Source: Archilochus colubris (lineage: Eukaryota; Chordata; Aves; Apodiformes; Trochilidae). From it: 64,000 bases of DNA. Positions 14,746-28,200 of this stretch are shown here, piece after piece. Location: positions 99,242,467 through 99,306,466 of the forward strand of contig CM041084.1 in assembly GCA_023079485.1 (NCBI GenBank). Direction: 5' to 3'. Below the pieces are notes generated by a model, which made no database searches, was not told the origin of the DNA, and saw nothing but the letters and a program-made list of their open reading frames with translations. The position numbers and the translations under genes were made by a program. Each line of letters opens with the position of its first letter. Position 1 is the stretch's first letter.

Positions 14746-16710
14746 TTTCAGTTCAGCTCAGCTCTGAGCACTGTTTTATGACTGGAACCTTATTCTGCGT
14801 CAGCTGTGAAACCCATATTCTCAGGACTTTCATAGCTGTTTGGTGGTTACTTGGTAATTTCAACAATTACTGAAAATACAATGATAGCAACAAGAAATGC
14901 TACTGACCAAAGAGCACACAACTAATACCAGGCCATGCATGCAGGTGGATTGCAACAAAAGAAGATCATCTCAGAGCAGAAACTTCACTTGAGTCTATAG
15001 GCCTGAGAGCTGAGAGAAGCCCTAATGAGTGTACATGCTCCAACCTTTGGCCTTTCAGTGCAAAGCCCAAAGAAGGGCAAATTATCACCCAGCAGCACTA
15101 AGCACTTCTGTCTGCAGGTCTCTGAGGTCCTCACTTTGATTGCTTCATCCTGCTCAGTTGCCAATGCCCTCAGTTCATCAAAAAAGGCCAAGCCCTGGAG
15201 TCCTACTATAAAATCTACTATAAAACCAGGGTGATGAAATTGTTCTGATTAAAATAACTCACTCTCAAAAAAAGGACACAAAAAGAGGAAAATTTTCCTA
15301 ATACAAATCCTGCAAGTGATCAAATAGACTGGGCAGCTGCTTACAGAGTCACAACAGTACAAGCAAAGGGGCAGCAAACTCCCAAAAAATGGGAACAAAT
15401 TGTCAAAACTTCCTCTACCAGCACTGTCAGCAAAGCCAACACAGTACTAAATTCAAACCCTAAATCTTCTAGGGTGTGACCTGACCTACACTTAGGAGAG
15501 CTGGTTCATACTTAAGTGCCTGCATGAAAGGGACCTTAATCTCTTTCTCTTTTAGTCGTGACTTGGAGTAATGAAAACATTTTAGACAGAAGCACGATTG
15601 TTATGTTGATGATGTCCCTTCAACTATTTACAGAAGTAGTGCCAAGATACCACAAGAAAGGCTGAGCATAAAGTATTTCCAGCACATCAAAAAGCAGGAA
15701 GTATGGGAAATCTTCCCACTAGAAGAGCCTGATCTCATGAGAGTTCCAGTTCAGTTGCTTAACTCTTGCTGTCCCAGCAGCTCAGAGAATTAACTACATC
15801 AATTTATCTCAACTCTGCAATCTCAGTGACCCACAGCAAGCAAACAGAGAACTGGTGGAGAAACTGTCATGGAGTGAGACTTCAATTGCATCTCTTCAAT
15901 AACTGAGCTTCTCTTCAATGACTGTGATTGCGAAAAGCCAAAGTCAGAACTGTTTAATTCAACTCCCAATTTGTCCTGCTCTCCCACAAACTGGAGCTTG
16001 TGGTGGTTAAACCTTCAGAGTTCAACAAGAGCCTGTGTTTTGCTGTGCTCTGCTGGACTCAGTGCTGGGGGGAGGAACTGGGCAGTGTAGGCCTGGATGA
16101 CAAACAAGCAAAACCGTATATAAAGCTCCTGTGTTTTGTTCAGCAAGTACTAGCATCTAGGAACCACTTCCATGCCTGTTCCTAGAGCTTCTGGGAAAAC
16201 TGTCAGTGCTGCAATGCAATTTGCAGGGACCACAGCATCCAAGACAGCCACCCAGGACAAGCCCTGCAGCAGAGTGCAAGGAAAGACATAGAGGGCAGTG
16301 ATTCCCCCTTTGCAAGACTGCCATCAAGGAGCCTTAAACCTTCCTTTTAAGCAGGTTATATCAATCAACAGTTCCTCTATGGAAACAGTACAATTGACTT
16401 CTGTGAGGAATTATGCCTCTCAGCAGATTAGCTGACAGGCTGGTATCTCTATTCCAAGCTCCTGACAGCTCTGGAGCACCCAGGTCCTGGTAGGATGGGA
16501 GAATCCTGCATCACCTCTCTGCACCTTTGTGCCTTGTGGTAACCAACCAGTCCAAGAAGTATCCATACCCTGCAAATTCCATCCAGAATCAGGGGTGACA
16601 GTGTCAAGCAGCAACACTGTTTTTCTCCTTCAAAATACTTTCTATCAAAATAAAGGCCTTCAGACAATATGAAGCAGTGAAACAACTTTTCTCGTTCACT
16701 GGCTGAATGC
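14746..16710. other. unique non-coding sequence, nothing recognised
   Basis: No gene, RNA or repeat is recognisable here. The open frames at 14985-15234 lie on both strands across the same bases, which is what non-coding sequence with few stops produces. The 61-codon frame at 16000-16185 shows no known motif. Confidence 0.6.
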
Positions 16711-16810
16711 TTGTTTTGGGTTTGGTTTTTGTTTTTTGTGTGTTGTTTTTTGTTTGTGGGGTGTTTTGTTGTTGTTTTTTGTTTTGTTTTGGGGGTTTTT
16801 GTGTGTTGGT
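16711..16810 (+). repeat. 100-nt G/T-only tract
   Basis: Every base from 16711 to 16810 on the + strand is G or T, in an irregular mix of GTTTT, GTTTTTT, TGTG and G-runs of 3 to 5. The complementary strand is therefore A/C only. It ends 33 bp before the 3' end of the neighbouring CR1 copy. The frames that read through it are low-complexity artefacts. Confidence 0.95.
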
Positions 16811-16843
16811 CTTGGGAAATGAGGCTCCAAAACACAAGGTGTT

Positions 16844-17333
16844 TCAGAATGGTTTGGATTGGAAAGGAACTGGCCCACCCCCCTGCTGTGGGCAGGGACA
16901 CTTCCCACCAGACCAGGTTGCTTAAAGCCCCATCGAGCCTGGCCTTGAACACCTCCAGGGAGGGGGCATCTACAACTTCTCGGCAATCCGTTCCAGTGTC
17001 TCACCACCCTCACAGTAAAGAATTTCCTCTTTATATCTAATCTAAAGCTACCTTATTTCAGCTTAAAACCATCACCCTTCATCTTATCACTACACAACCT
17101 TCTAAAACGTCCCTCCCAAGCTTTCCTGTAGGCCACCTTCGGGTATTGAAAAGCTGCTATGAAGTCTTTCTGGAGCCTTCTCTTCTCCAGGCTGAACCCC
17201 AACTCTCTCAGTCTGTCTTCATAAGATGTGCTCCAGCCCTCTGATCATCTTCATGGCCTTCCCCTCTGGACTCAGTCCAGCAGCTCCATATCCTTCTTAT
17301 GTTGGAGACTCCCAAACTGGACACAGTCTAGGG
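16844..17333 (-). mobile_element. CR1 LINE fragment, reverse orientation
   Basis: About 490 bp of a CR1 retrotransposon inserted antisense. On the + strand it starts with CAGAATGGTTTGGATTGGAA, the reverse complement of the CR1 3' terminus. It continues through CAGGTTGCTTAAAGCCCCAT, TGGCCTTGAACACCTCCAGG, GAATTTCCTCTTTATATCTA and TCTTCTCCAGGCTGAACCCC, and ends in CCCAAACTGGACACAGT. These are the expected CR1 3' UTR and final reverse-transcriptase segments in the right order. The 5' end of the element is missing. It is less diverged than the relics at 47850 and 53080, so it is a younger insertion. Confidence 0.95.
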
Positions 17334-19754
17334 CTGGCTTAGAAGAGTAACTTCTACTCCTACTTCTTTCACATCCCTCTTGTCCATCACTTTCTCACAG
17401 TAATGGGTTAAGCAACAATGTGGGGGGCAGAAGCTGGGACATAGTAGCTAGAGACTTTGAGCATCTCAAATGTAGCAAAGAAACCTATGAAATCTTGGAT
17501 CATGGACACAGTTCAGGAAAGTGTTCCTAGTATAAAGGACTGAGTTGTAATAAATATGACAATGGAAACTTGTTAGACTGTCCTTTCCAAGGGACTCAGC
17601 CTAATGTACACAGAAGGTAAAACTCTCATGCCTGTGTATACCTCCCCTTTCTGAACTCCCTGTAAGGGGATGACCCTTACCCACACAGCTGAGGTAACGG
17701 CCTGTTTTCATTTCTCTGACTTGCTTCTATATCCTTTTCTTTCTTCTGCAATTGGACTGTCCTCAGTACAGTGACCAATTTGAAGCACTCAGATAAAAAA
17801 GGTAAGGCTTGTATTTTTTTCCTTAGTTCCTGTAGACAACTTAATTTTTGTTACCTATAAATCTGCTCACCAGTCCTTGAGTGTCTCATGAAGCCTTAGA
17901 TTTTTCATAACTCCTTAGCTCACATCAGCTGCTTGTCTTTGACAAAAACTAAATGTAGTAGATGACTTGCATCAATATGGAAGGGAAAACTGTCATATCA
18001 GTGAAGAAAAAGAGCATAAACAGAGGATTTAGCTGGCATTTCAGAGTCTATTCAGGCTATTGCTTCAGCTATCAAAATGATCCCTGGATAGGCTAAATCC
18101 TGACACCAAGATACTGGTTCCTTGAACATGCTAAGGAAGTAGCTTTGCTACCTGGGCTCGACAGTTTAATAAAGCTGCATCTGTTGAAGTGAAGGTCTGA
18201 GTTAGATAATCCACACATGGCTGCAGGAAACAGCATCCAAGAGGTTTAAAACAAGGGGCTAGTACAAGGTGCAGGCTCCAGATGGTGATCATCTGCTCGG
18301 GATTAAAATAACTTGTTGAGGGAGAAGTCATCTCCAGCTCACATTTTTTTATTGGACCTGTTTAAGAGCAACAAGAGAACATATTTCACAGACTACAAGG
18401 TGAGAGGATGGAGAGCAATGGATCAGAAATACCAGGACGTGTTCTCTCTTAACCTGGATCACAGCAGAGGCATATTGTTGTGCCTTTAGATCCACAGTTT
18501 TGCCTCTCTTTCCTTCAAGAGGCAAGCTGATGTAAGTATCAAAATGCATTTTCCTACACCAGAGCAAAGGCAGACCTTTTTTTGCCTTGCCTTTTTCAGC
18601 TGGACTCAGCCTTACTGCAGACTCAGCCACTGAAACACAGCTTATTGAATGGCTGTAATGGGACCAAGTATCTCAGCCCCAAGGCTGATTTGGTCTAAAA
18701 TAAACTGAAGCAAGCTGCTCCTATATCAAACTAAGTGTCCATGCCACATTCAAACTTCTTTGAAGTTAAATGTGTCAAGAAAAGACCATGTTTTCAGCAA
18801 ATGAAGAAGTCTGTAACAATACTGTGGATATTTATCATGCTTTCAGTAGCTTTCTAGTCAAGATTTTGTTTGGATTTATTATATTAATATGGATAGGCAT
18901 GTACAAAGGCTTGGGTACTAACATTCTGATGCATTTGAAAAGTGCCTTAAATTTTGCCTGGCTGAGGATTATTTTAATTACTATGGAGACTGGCTTAATT
19001 AAAGCACATGCATGGCGACACTTACTAAGCCAAGAAAAAGCTCCTTCACTGTCTAGTAGACAATGTCACTTCTACCACAGATGCTCTGGCCAAAGAGGAC
19101 TCATCCAAACTGTTGCCCTGGAGCCAAACCACACACAGAGAAGTAAGAACATAGTCATTAAAAAATACCTCTAGAGTAGTACATTGAAAATGACTTAAAC
19201 CTGACATTCTGAGATATTTAGTTGGACATAACCATCATACTTGCATCAGAAGTGTTCGAGTCATTCAAGATAATTTTTTGTGGAGAAACTGAGGACACAA
19301 TACAAACCATTGTTAAGTCTTTTTGAGTACTAATGCATGTTTCCAAGACTAAAAAGTAACCAGAAATTCTGGCAAGAAAGTATTAGTGATGACAGCATAC
19401 AAGAAACAGCACAAAAATGTCTTTGCAGTGAGAGACAGAAGGCTAAGTCAATTTTGGAGCAATTAGAGAAGGAACAACAGGTACCAAACAGATGTGGGGA
19501 AAGTAGAAATCTTAAGAAGTCATCCAAACCACAGGAGTGGGAATTCTTACTTGACTCGTTTAAGAGTCATCATCATTTTTTCAAGCTTCTGAAGCAGCAT
19601 AAAGGAAGAGGCAGATCAGAGAGCTTGCTGATGTCTGCAGTTAAATGAGAACTGTGACATCTCGGAAAAAAAAGCATGGTGAGATTAATGGTATCAGAGC
19701 CACCTGAGTAATGGCAGAACCTGCTGACAACAAATCCTTTCAAACTTTGTAATT

Positions 19755-19785
19755 TATATATATATGTGTGTGTGTATGTATATAT
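19755..19785. repeat. alternating TA/TG dinucleotide tract
   Basis: These 31 bases alternate strictly between pyrimidine and purine: TA repeats, then TG repeats, then TA again. Such sequence can adopt Z-form or cruciform structure and is usually length-polymorphic. A looser TGTATGTG run continues to about 19822. Confidence 0.9.
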
Positions 19786-19907
19786 CAAATAGACTCTGTG
19801 TATGTGCATGTATGTGTACATGCAAGGAGTTTTCCAGGATATGCAACAAAAGAAAGGAAACGGGGAAACTGTCTCTTGGGAAAGAAAAAGCTACATGGCA
19901 GTCATGG

Positions 19908-19940
19908 CTACTAAACTATTTGATGACTACTAAACTATTT
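19908..19940. repeat. 19-bp period direct duplication
   Basis: CTACTAAACTATTT occurs at 19908-19921 and again at 19927-19940. A partial third GACTACT follows at 19943. It looks like a local slippage duplication. Confidence 0.8.
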
Positions 19941-20198
19941 AGTGACTACTTTTGTCCATCCATACCTAAAGGTTAATGTAAGTATGGGGACAATATTTAA
20001 AGATACTTTGAATCTCAAGAGTCTTTCTCGTTTAAGTTCTATACAGTGCTCCTTTGTAGTACAGTGTTAGCAGATAGATGAGTCTGCAAGAGATTTAAGA
20101 TACTGAGATGCTTATTATCAGTCACAATTGTGTTTTCTCTCATGACAAAATGAGTTAGCAATAAATCTTATTTTTGTGTCTCTATTTTCACCTTCTTC

Positions 20199-20232
20199 TT
20201 TTAATGAAATATTGTTTTTAATGAAATATTGT
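20199..20232. repeat. 17-bp tandem duplication, two copies
   Basis: The unit TTTTAATGAAATATTGT is present exactly twice, at 20199-20215 and 20216-20232. The copies are identical, so the duplication is recent relative to the surrounding sequence. Confidence 0.9.
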
Positions 20233-22168
20233 TATTCTATTGTAACTCTTTCCTGATGAGGCAGCAGTTTTTATTATTTAAACATTAACAGGACAGAACC
20301 TTCTGACTCCCAATTAAGCTGTCAGAACAGTTAAGCTATGAATTTCTACACCAGTAATACTATGCAATCCATAGAAATGTTCCCTTCAGCAAAAGATAAG
20401 GGGGAAAATGTGGTTCAAATATATGGCCTGTATGTCAGCAGCTTTTATGAAGGCATCAGAGAGAGCAAAGATGTAACTTCCCTTGCCAATATGTTATTTC
20501 ACAAGCAGAGAAAGGCAGAGGCTGATCTGGAGCACATAAAGAGGTTTGAGAGAAACTCCTGAAAGAAATCAGACCTTTATGTACCAGGTTCACTGGCCAG
20601 AAAATGGGGCCAGCTCCTTGTTCACAGGGAGCACACAGCTGTGGAGGAGGGAGAAAAGCAGCTTTCTGTGTTTTTTAGCCAGGCCAGGGCTACTCAGACT
20701 TGGCTGGCATGTTAGATTGAACTTTTCCTTGAGTTCAGAAATAATAATGGTCTGTTTCTCCTTTTTTTATGTCCTGTCAACCATACTGCTATTTTTATGC
20801 TTGACTTGCTGGCACATGGATCAATCACTCTAGGGCCTGATTTACAACCTGCATCCCAGACGTTGCTTCTAGCAAGGCAGGAAACAGGGACAAGTGTGTT
20901 TAAACACCTGTTGTGCAGTATCTTGATTTGGCTCCAGGAGATATTTGGAAATATAAGGCTGAGGAGAGAAGCTCCTCATTCTTCTATCTTTTATACTAAT
21001 TAACTTCTGAGTAGAGAATCAGGCCGACAGTTTCCATAGGGTGAACTCAAAGCTTTCAGTGTTTGTCAGCAAAGCCCCTTCTTTAAGGGGCTGTTTTGTT
21101 TTCTCAAGATGTGTAGCACAATCCCTCTACTCATTATGGATGGCTTTTCTGGACTAAAAGGAGGAAGGATTGTTTTATTGCAGAAAATAGAATAAAACTG
21201 ACATCCCACACTGTGTATTGACACCATCTGAGAAACCTTTAATTTGAAGCCAACACATGACCTTCATCTCCCATGGCACTTGGGATGTTAGCACAACCTC
21301 AGAGCAGAGCCCACCACTTGTTTTGATCACCAGGGACCAATTTTAAGGGTATCCACATAAACCTCATTGCCCTCAGACCCCATTCAAGAGAAGACACAGA
21401 AGCCAGATGCCCTTCCATAGCTATCTAAAATTCCTGGATGGAGGAGCCTGCACAGAGGTGATGTGGCCCAAAGATGCTTCAAGTGGTGGTGACCTCACTG
21501 ATGGCAGATGCAGTTCCCTTCCTGGCCATGGCCAATGGTGCCAGCATGCCTGGCACAAGGGGAAAACAAAGATCACAAGGATTTTACTGAGATCTGTAAC
21601 ATACTGATGTAATGACTGGACAATGCAACTGAGGGACTCATGCAACTGTTGCATCATAGACCATCTTTCTCATCTTCAGAAATGAGCAGCAGTGTCAGCC
21701 ATTACACAGATAATCAACCCCAACATATATATGTATACACAGAAGGTATTTTACTTTCCAGTCGACCTTGTTATTGTCAGTTTTATCTACAGAAATGGAG
21801 ACAGAAACTATAATCTTAAACGATCTTCAGCAATACTAAATGAAACTAAGCCAGCTCTTTCCTAAGGGCTATTTCTGGTTCATCAGGGTTTGCAGTAACA
21901 TACAAAGTTAGACACAAGTTCACAACAATTGCTTTGCAACTTATCCTATAGGAATATTTTAATTTTGTGGAGGGGTTTTGCCACTCAACTGTGGCAGTAA
22001 AGGCCAGCTCTGCAATGGGGCCTTCAGATACCTGTTTTCTAATCAGTGAGAGTTTAGCAGGTCTATTTTGGATGTGGTAATCATCACATTAGAGTTAGGA
22101 AACATCCTTTTCATGCATTAATCAAAGGGGATTTGACTGGCAAATTCTAAGCCTGAATTTATGTATTT

Positions 22169-22207
22169 TATATGTATAATATATTTACACATATTATATA
22201 TTTATCA
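22169..22207. repeat. A/T-rich near-palindrome
   Basis: TATGTATAATATATTT and ACACATATTATATATTTA form an imperfect inverted repeat in an almost pure A/T stretch. It could extrude as a cruciform. I see no other function. Confidence 0.55.
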
Positions 22208-25200
22208 TGTTTACAAGAGGGATCTGGCTCCCTGTCAGAGCTGCTGACAAGGGTCCACCAGCCCACTGTGGAGTCCTTGTCATCTCCAAGAGCTCATGAC
22301 AAGGTCAGACCCAAGTGTGCCACCACAACACACCAGGGAATGCTTTGTCCCTCAGAGAGGAATCTGAGCTTTCTGCAGGCACCAAGGGCTTCTTTCCAAT
22401 CCCAGGAAGCACAAGAGGCTGACCGACAAAGTCCTGTCATATATCATATCCCGAAGTGTGAGCAAAGCTCCTATGCTGCAAAGAAGCTGGCAGTGTGATG
22501 AAAGAACCACCTTATGTTGCACAAACTTCTTCATCAATCCTTCCTTCCCATGGGGCCTCATCTGCAACCTTTTCAGTCAAAGGAAAGGATGAAAATGCTC
22601 CATATAGTTGTGTCACTTCCAAGCTGAGAGACTGCTCACAATGTAAGCAGAGCATGGAAGAAAAGTGAAACTTTACTGTAGTCTGAAAAATGTGTCACCA
22701 GCAGCACATCTTCCTAAACAACCTTCAAAACCAGGTGTAACAGACTTTAAAGGGCATCCCAGTATTTGCAGACTGGGATGCAAGCAGCCAGTAATATTGT
22801 ACCTTCACTCAGACTGGGCACTGGCTACCTACCCATGGGAACACCTCTGCAAGGGGTCAAGCAACAATGCATTCCCCTATGCCCTCTTTCAGGAACAGTC
22901 TGAGGAAAATTATCTTAGAAGATTTTATTCCAGCATTTCTGACTCGTAGGCAAACAGAGCATGGAAGATAATGCACCAGGAGTTGGATGGTTCATTCAGT
23001 CTCTTGACTCCATCTGTGGTCAGAAGAGTAAAGCTCTGTGCCTTTATGCCCAGAGGCTAATAATGTTCCCATGAGCTGTGCATACCCATGCTCAGATGAT
23101 GAAGCTGCTGCTGAAAGTTCCCCACAAAATAAAATAGCAAAAGTTGGCTTCAGTGAGATTTAGTTTGGGTCTAGTCCTTGCAGGAACAGAGAATAGAAAC
23201 AATCTCCCTCTTTTGTCACAGAGAAGTGCAAATCAGATACCTTCCTACTGGGGAAAAAGGCACTCCAGAAGAGGCATGGCAGTGATGGAGCTGCATTGCC
23301 ACTTCCCCCCATACCCACACAAAAGTTGGTTGGGTGAAGCAACACCTCCCTGAACACTGAGCTGTGCTATAGATGTGTGAGAGACAATGGGGATACTGGA
23401 AACAGAATTGCTTGACTACTTTCATTGCTGTGATTAGAGTAATTCCAGCAACAGATCTGTCCTCACACACTGCTACATTGTGCTACTGTGGTCTGTACAG
23501 ATCCTTGCCAAAAAATACTGAGGCTACTGCTGGGAACTCTAAGAGGAGTTTTGCTTCTTTTATTTTTGTCTTGGTGAGCTCCTTGTTAAATAAAGTGGTT
23601 GTAAGCTGTTCAAAGTATTGACCTGTATGTGGCAAGTGGCCTTCAGCCCTGAACACCTAAAACACTTAAGAACAGGTTTAGAAAGAAGACGTAGCAGATG
23701 CCAACATTTCTGGAAGAGGAAAGTGTCATTAAACATATTGGCAAAAGATTGAAATGTTCTCCTGAGATTCAAGTTTCTGACTTGTTGTTCTGAGATGCTG
23801 AGATCTAGAGATGGATTGTTTCAGGTCTGAGGTTTCAGTCAGTTTTTAATCTGGAAAGCATGAAGGGAAGCTATGAAACTGGAAGAGCAAAGTCTGGATG
23901 AAAGGAAATATAGCAGTTGTTCCCAACTTCTGGGAGTTCATGTTTGTAGATCCCTGGCAGAAATCAGGAGGAAAAGGTTTGTTTCTGGAAACAAAATCTG
24001 GATTTTTACCTGTCCCGTTCTTTCTGTAGTCCTTTCCATTAGGTATTTCTTCTGCAGCACCCTCAATTTCTCAAAGCCAGAGGAGTCTGAGCCCAGACAT
24101 GACTGCCACCAGCCTGCCTCTGACACACCTTCCCACAGCCAATGCTGCCCAGAATGGAGCTTAGAGCAAGAAAGAAATTCAGCTTTCAGAAGAGAGAATC
24201 CATCCAAGAGCAGTTCCAGCAAGAGCTCAGGCCCTGTGCTGCCTCAGGAGAAAAGTCCTCTCCCTGCCATGCAGACTGAGAGGCCACTGACGGACCGCAG
24301 AAAGTCTCTGGTGGCACATTTAGAAGAGGGGGAAAAATTTTTGCCTAAGTATGATTCTGGCCACAATTATTTCACTCTTGAGTGAGGTTATTATTTTTTA
24401 TTATTGTTTTAGGAGGCTCCATTTCATTAGGGATGGGAAAGCTCTGTGTATACAAGCACTGTATAGCAGAAAAAAATCAATAAACCTTCTCCATTACAAT
24501 AATAAAAACAATGAAAAAGACTATTTAAATCTTGGGCTGTAAGAACAGGGATAAACAGTGCTCCAGTGAGTGAGATCCTGTTTCTAATTAGACCTGGACA
24601 ACGTGTCTTGTTGGGTAATGAGTCCATTGTCTTCTCCTCAGAGGTAGGAATGTGATGTTTCTTGGGCAATCGTAAGCAAAAAGTGCAGCAGTGATAAGGC
24701 TGAGAGGGAGGCATGTGTGTCCCCAGCACTGCTGCCCTGAAGGCAGGAACTTTCTTCATAATGTGCTTGCCCTGAAACAGCCCCGCAAATTTTCACAGTT
24801 ATTGTGTACAAAGAGCAACATGCTTTTCTTTTTTGTTCTTCTACTCAGGATATTTGGTGACTGGCAGGAAGTTATGAGACTCTGGTCAATAAAGATTTTG
24901 GTCATCAAAGTGGCAATTAGACCTGGTCATGAGATTTCTGACGACATGTCATTTCACTGGAAAACACTGATTCGTCAGAGCCAGAAAGTTTCATGTTAAA
25001 ACATATCTGTTCCAATGAACCAACATCAAACCACATGTAGTTTTCCTCTGGAAAGCTGCCTGACTTCCTACCAGCTAGCCTGGTGGGCTGCCTGGGACAC
25101 AGGGAGCATAGGCTGGCTGCCACTGAACTGGGAGACTGATAGGGCAGGGAGATATGGCTGAAGTCAGCAGTCTCAAAGTGCAAGTTCCCAGCCCCAGCCT

Positions 25201-28200
25201 TGGCTCCATGTGCTGCTCCGTAAGTGGCAGCAGCAAGGCTGGAAAGAAGCACGTCCTGGGGACCATATTTTATTTTGGAAATACCATGCATCATTGTTTC
25301 CTATTCCTATTTTTTCCTTATAAACTTCTCTTTTGTGGGTAATTTCGAAATAACTGGTTTTGTTCCAAATCAGAAAAAAAAACAAATGTTAGAATTTCCC
25401 ATGAACTAGGAATTTGATAGTTTGGCCAGTCTTTCTGGCCAGGATCCAGCAAATTTTCCATTAAATTGGATGTGCTGCTTGATGGCAATGAGCAGTCTGA
25501 TTTTCTACACAACTTTGAGTCCTTCTCAAAGTATTTTCTAACTAGATATAATCTGTCCTTTTGCTTTCAGTTGCCAGTAGGTGAAGGCACAAGCAGTACC
25601 TGGAATGGTATTCTTCTGCCAAGGAGTGTCCTCACTGCTTGGTAAGGCTACTACAGCATGACCTGCTGAGACCTCAGAGAAAAGCAACAGCCTTACTCTC
25701 AAAAGACAGTGAGGGATTAATAGAGATGTCTCATACCAACCTCCTGGTCTATATCATATTAAACAGTATAACAAAATAATAAATTCTCAGGATAAGTTTA
25801 TCCAGTACAGAGCACAGATTCATCTGATGAGAGATATGATTTGCATGAAGTGTGCTTCACTTACCTCTTTATGACTGATTTTGTGAAGTGACAGAGTTGG
25901 CTTGAGAGGGAGAACACAAATCACCAGCAGTTTAGCCCGTGACTGGTGAGAAACCAGGATGGCAACAGATACTTCCCTACTGACATTTATATCAACAAAA
26001 GACATTTCAAAACCCATCCCAAGAGGGGCTACAGTCTCCAATGTATTTTACAGCAACATAGCACAGGGTAAGGTTCTACAATGGGGATCTGAGCGTGGCC
26101 TACATCTCAGAGGAAGGGACAAACTTCAGTCTGAAACCAGTTCTTCAGAGACATTGGGATTTCCTGGGCCACTGTCACAACTACCACCCCAAAGGACTCC
26201 ATCCTGCACTGCCAGGAATGGTCAAGATCCCAGTTACAGCAATAAGGGTCCTACGCTGGCAGCATGCACAGTTACTGCCAAAGCCACTCACGGAGACTTT
26301 TCCACAAAACAGAGACACTCAGTCCTGGATGAACTTGATCATGCCCAAGGATTATTCCCTGGCAAAGGGAAGGTCAAGAGCTGAAGTGAAATAGCTTTGG
26401 GTTGTTGCATGAAACTGTGAGGCTTTGACTCTTAGGTTTCAAACAACTTAATTTAGATTATCTTTTTGGTGTGAGAATGATGTGGTCATTATTTATTTAC
26501 ACATGTGTTTAGGTAGGAGTATTCCCATATATAAGCACTTCCCAGGACCAGCCACCTAAAAATTATACCAATTTAATTGCTGAGAGAAAGAGAAGAACAA
26601 AAATAACCAGGAGAGAGCATCTATCAATATCTTTCTAAGATAACATGCCTTTAAATTAATGTAGAACTCAGTCACAAGAAAAGTAGGATAAAAAATTTTA
26701 TCCAGATTTTGCTTACAACCACTCACATCCACTGAGAGCTACACAGGATTCCTACTTCAGAGGCAACTGAATCCAGCTGAGCTGCTATGTCAGCTTGCTT
26801 TTGTAGACAGTCTGCAAACACTTGAAATTAGTGGTGCATATACAAAATTTACTGTCATCAAATTAGAAGCATGGAGAAAGCATTACAACCTTCTTGTGAC
26901 TATGCTGTAGCATAGCACTAAGGCACTCTTCATGTTTGCTTCAAAATAATTTTAGGTTTACCATGGATACTTGAACAGAAGGATACCTGCTACACTTCTT
27001 GCTTTCTTTCTCAGAGAAAATGCTATTAAGCAGCAAGACGTTTCTGCAGAGTGTTGTGCTCCTGGGGCTAGCCTCCAAAACTTGCCCACTAGAACAAGAT
27101 CAGCATAGGAGGAAGCTCCTAAAGTCATCGTTTTTTGGAGATGGGAGGTTGGAGAGGAGACCTGCAGTTCCCTCTCTGCCCTTAGGAGAGAGGGAGACAC
27201 ATGGGGCTATGCTCCTTATCACATGCTTCCTGTGGATCAGAGTGAACTCTCTGCTTCACAGCTCTCAGGAAAGATGGAAATGAAATAAAGGTGTTCTAAT
27301 TCTGAACCAGACCACTGCAAATTTACCATCTTACAACCTGAAAAGCAAAACTGGACCCAGTCATCCTCCCTAGCCTGTTAACCTCTTTAGTCTGGTTTAA
27401 ATCCCAGTTTATGACTGGGATCCTGTCAGTCACAGACAGGCAACATGGAAAGAGATGGGTGGTTGTCCATCTCTGTCTTTCTCTCTCTCTGCTGCCTCAT
27501 CACTTGGAGCTCATCATTCTGAGCCCTAGTTGAGTTTGGGGAGCTTATAACACATTCATTACCACTTCTTAAAGAATGAGAAAGTGATTTTCTGCCAGCT
27601 GACAAACACCATCAAAAAAACCAAATCAGAAGAAAAGCAGCTCCCAAATTAATTACATGCATAGGAAAACATTAGTTACTAATTTTCAATTTTAAACCTG
27701 GAAACCAAAAACGCATCTTGAGACCAGTGCCAACAAGTCCCAGGCAGTGCTAGAGCAAACAGTTTTGAGGCTGCTGGTAACAGCCTGGCAGTGAGTTCAT
27801 CTGAGGGTGGTATCTGCCTTGGTGCTGTACACAAGGTTCACTTTCACTCCCTTCTATTAATAAGGTTACCAAATAAAACCACGTGTTGTGCTTATGTGTG
27901 ACACGCCAAGCACAGTTAATGCACTGCAGAATATAACAGTTCAAGCTTTAGGAGAGTTTAAAAGAGTGAAAGATTTCCATGAAGGTAACTTTCTTGAGGC
28001 AAACAAAGAATAAGCTGAGGCCAGCAGATCAGCTGAACTTCCTCCATTTTTCTTCTCATGTGTTCGAGCTGGCAATACGGAGTTTGGACAACAACATGAC
28101 AAACATTCACCTGTATCATTAATGTAGCTGGTAGGTGCCAGACAGTGGCACTGGTTTCATCAAAGAAACAACATTGCTGCTGATTAGGAAAGTTAAAAAG

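Noticed and set aside
16449..17040. Overlapping frames on both strands around the G/T tract and CR1 end
   Set aside because: They are explained by the stop-poor G/T (or A/C) tract and by the antisense CR1 copy.
23873..24385. 170-codon + strand frame
   Set aside because: No recognisable domain and no splice or promoter context. Chance predicts one or two frames of this length in six-frame scanning of 64 kb.
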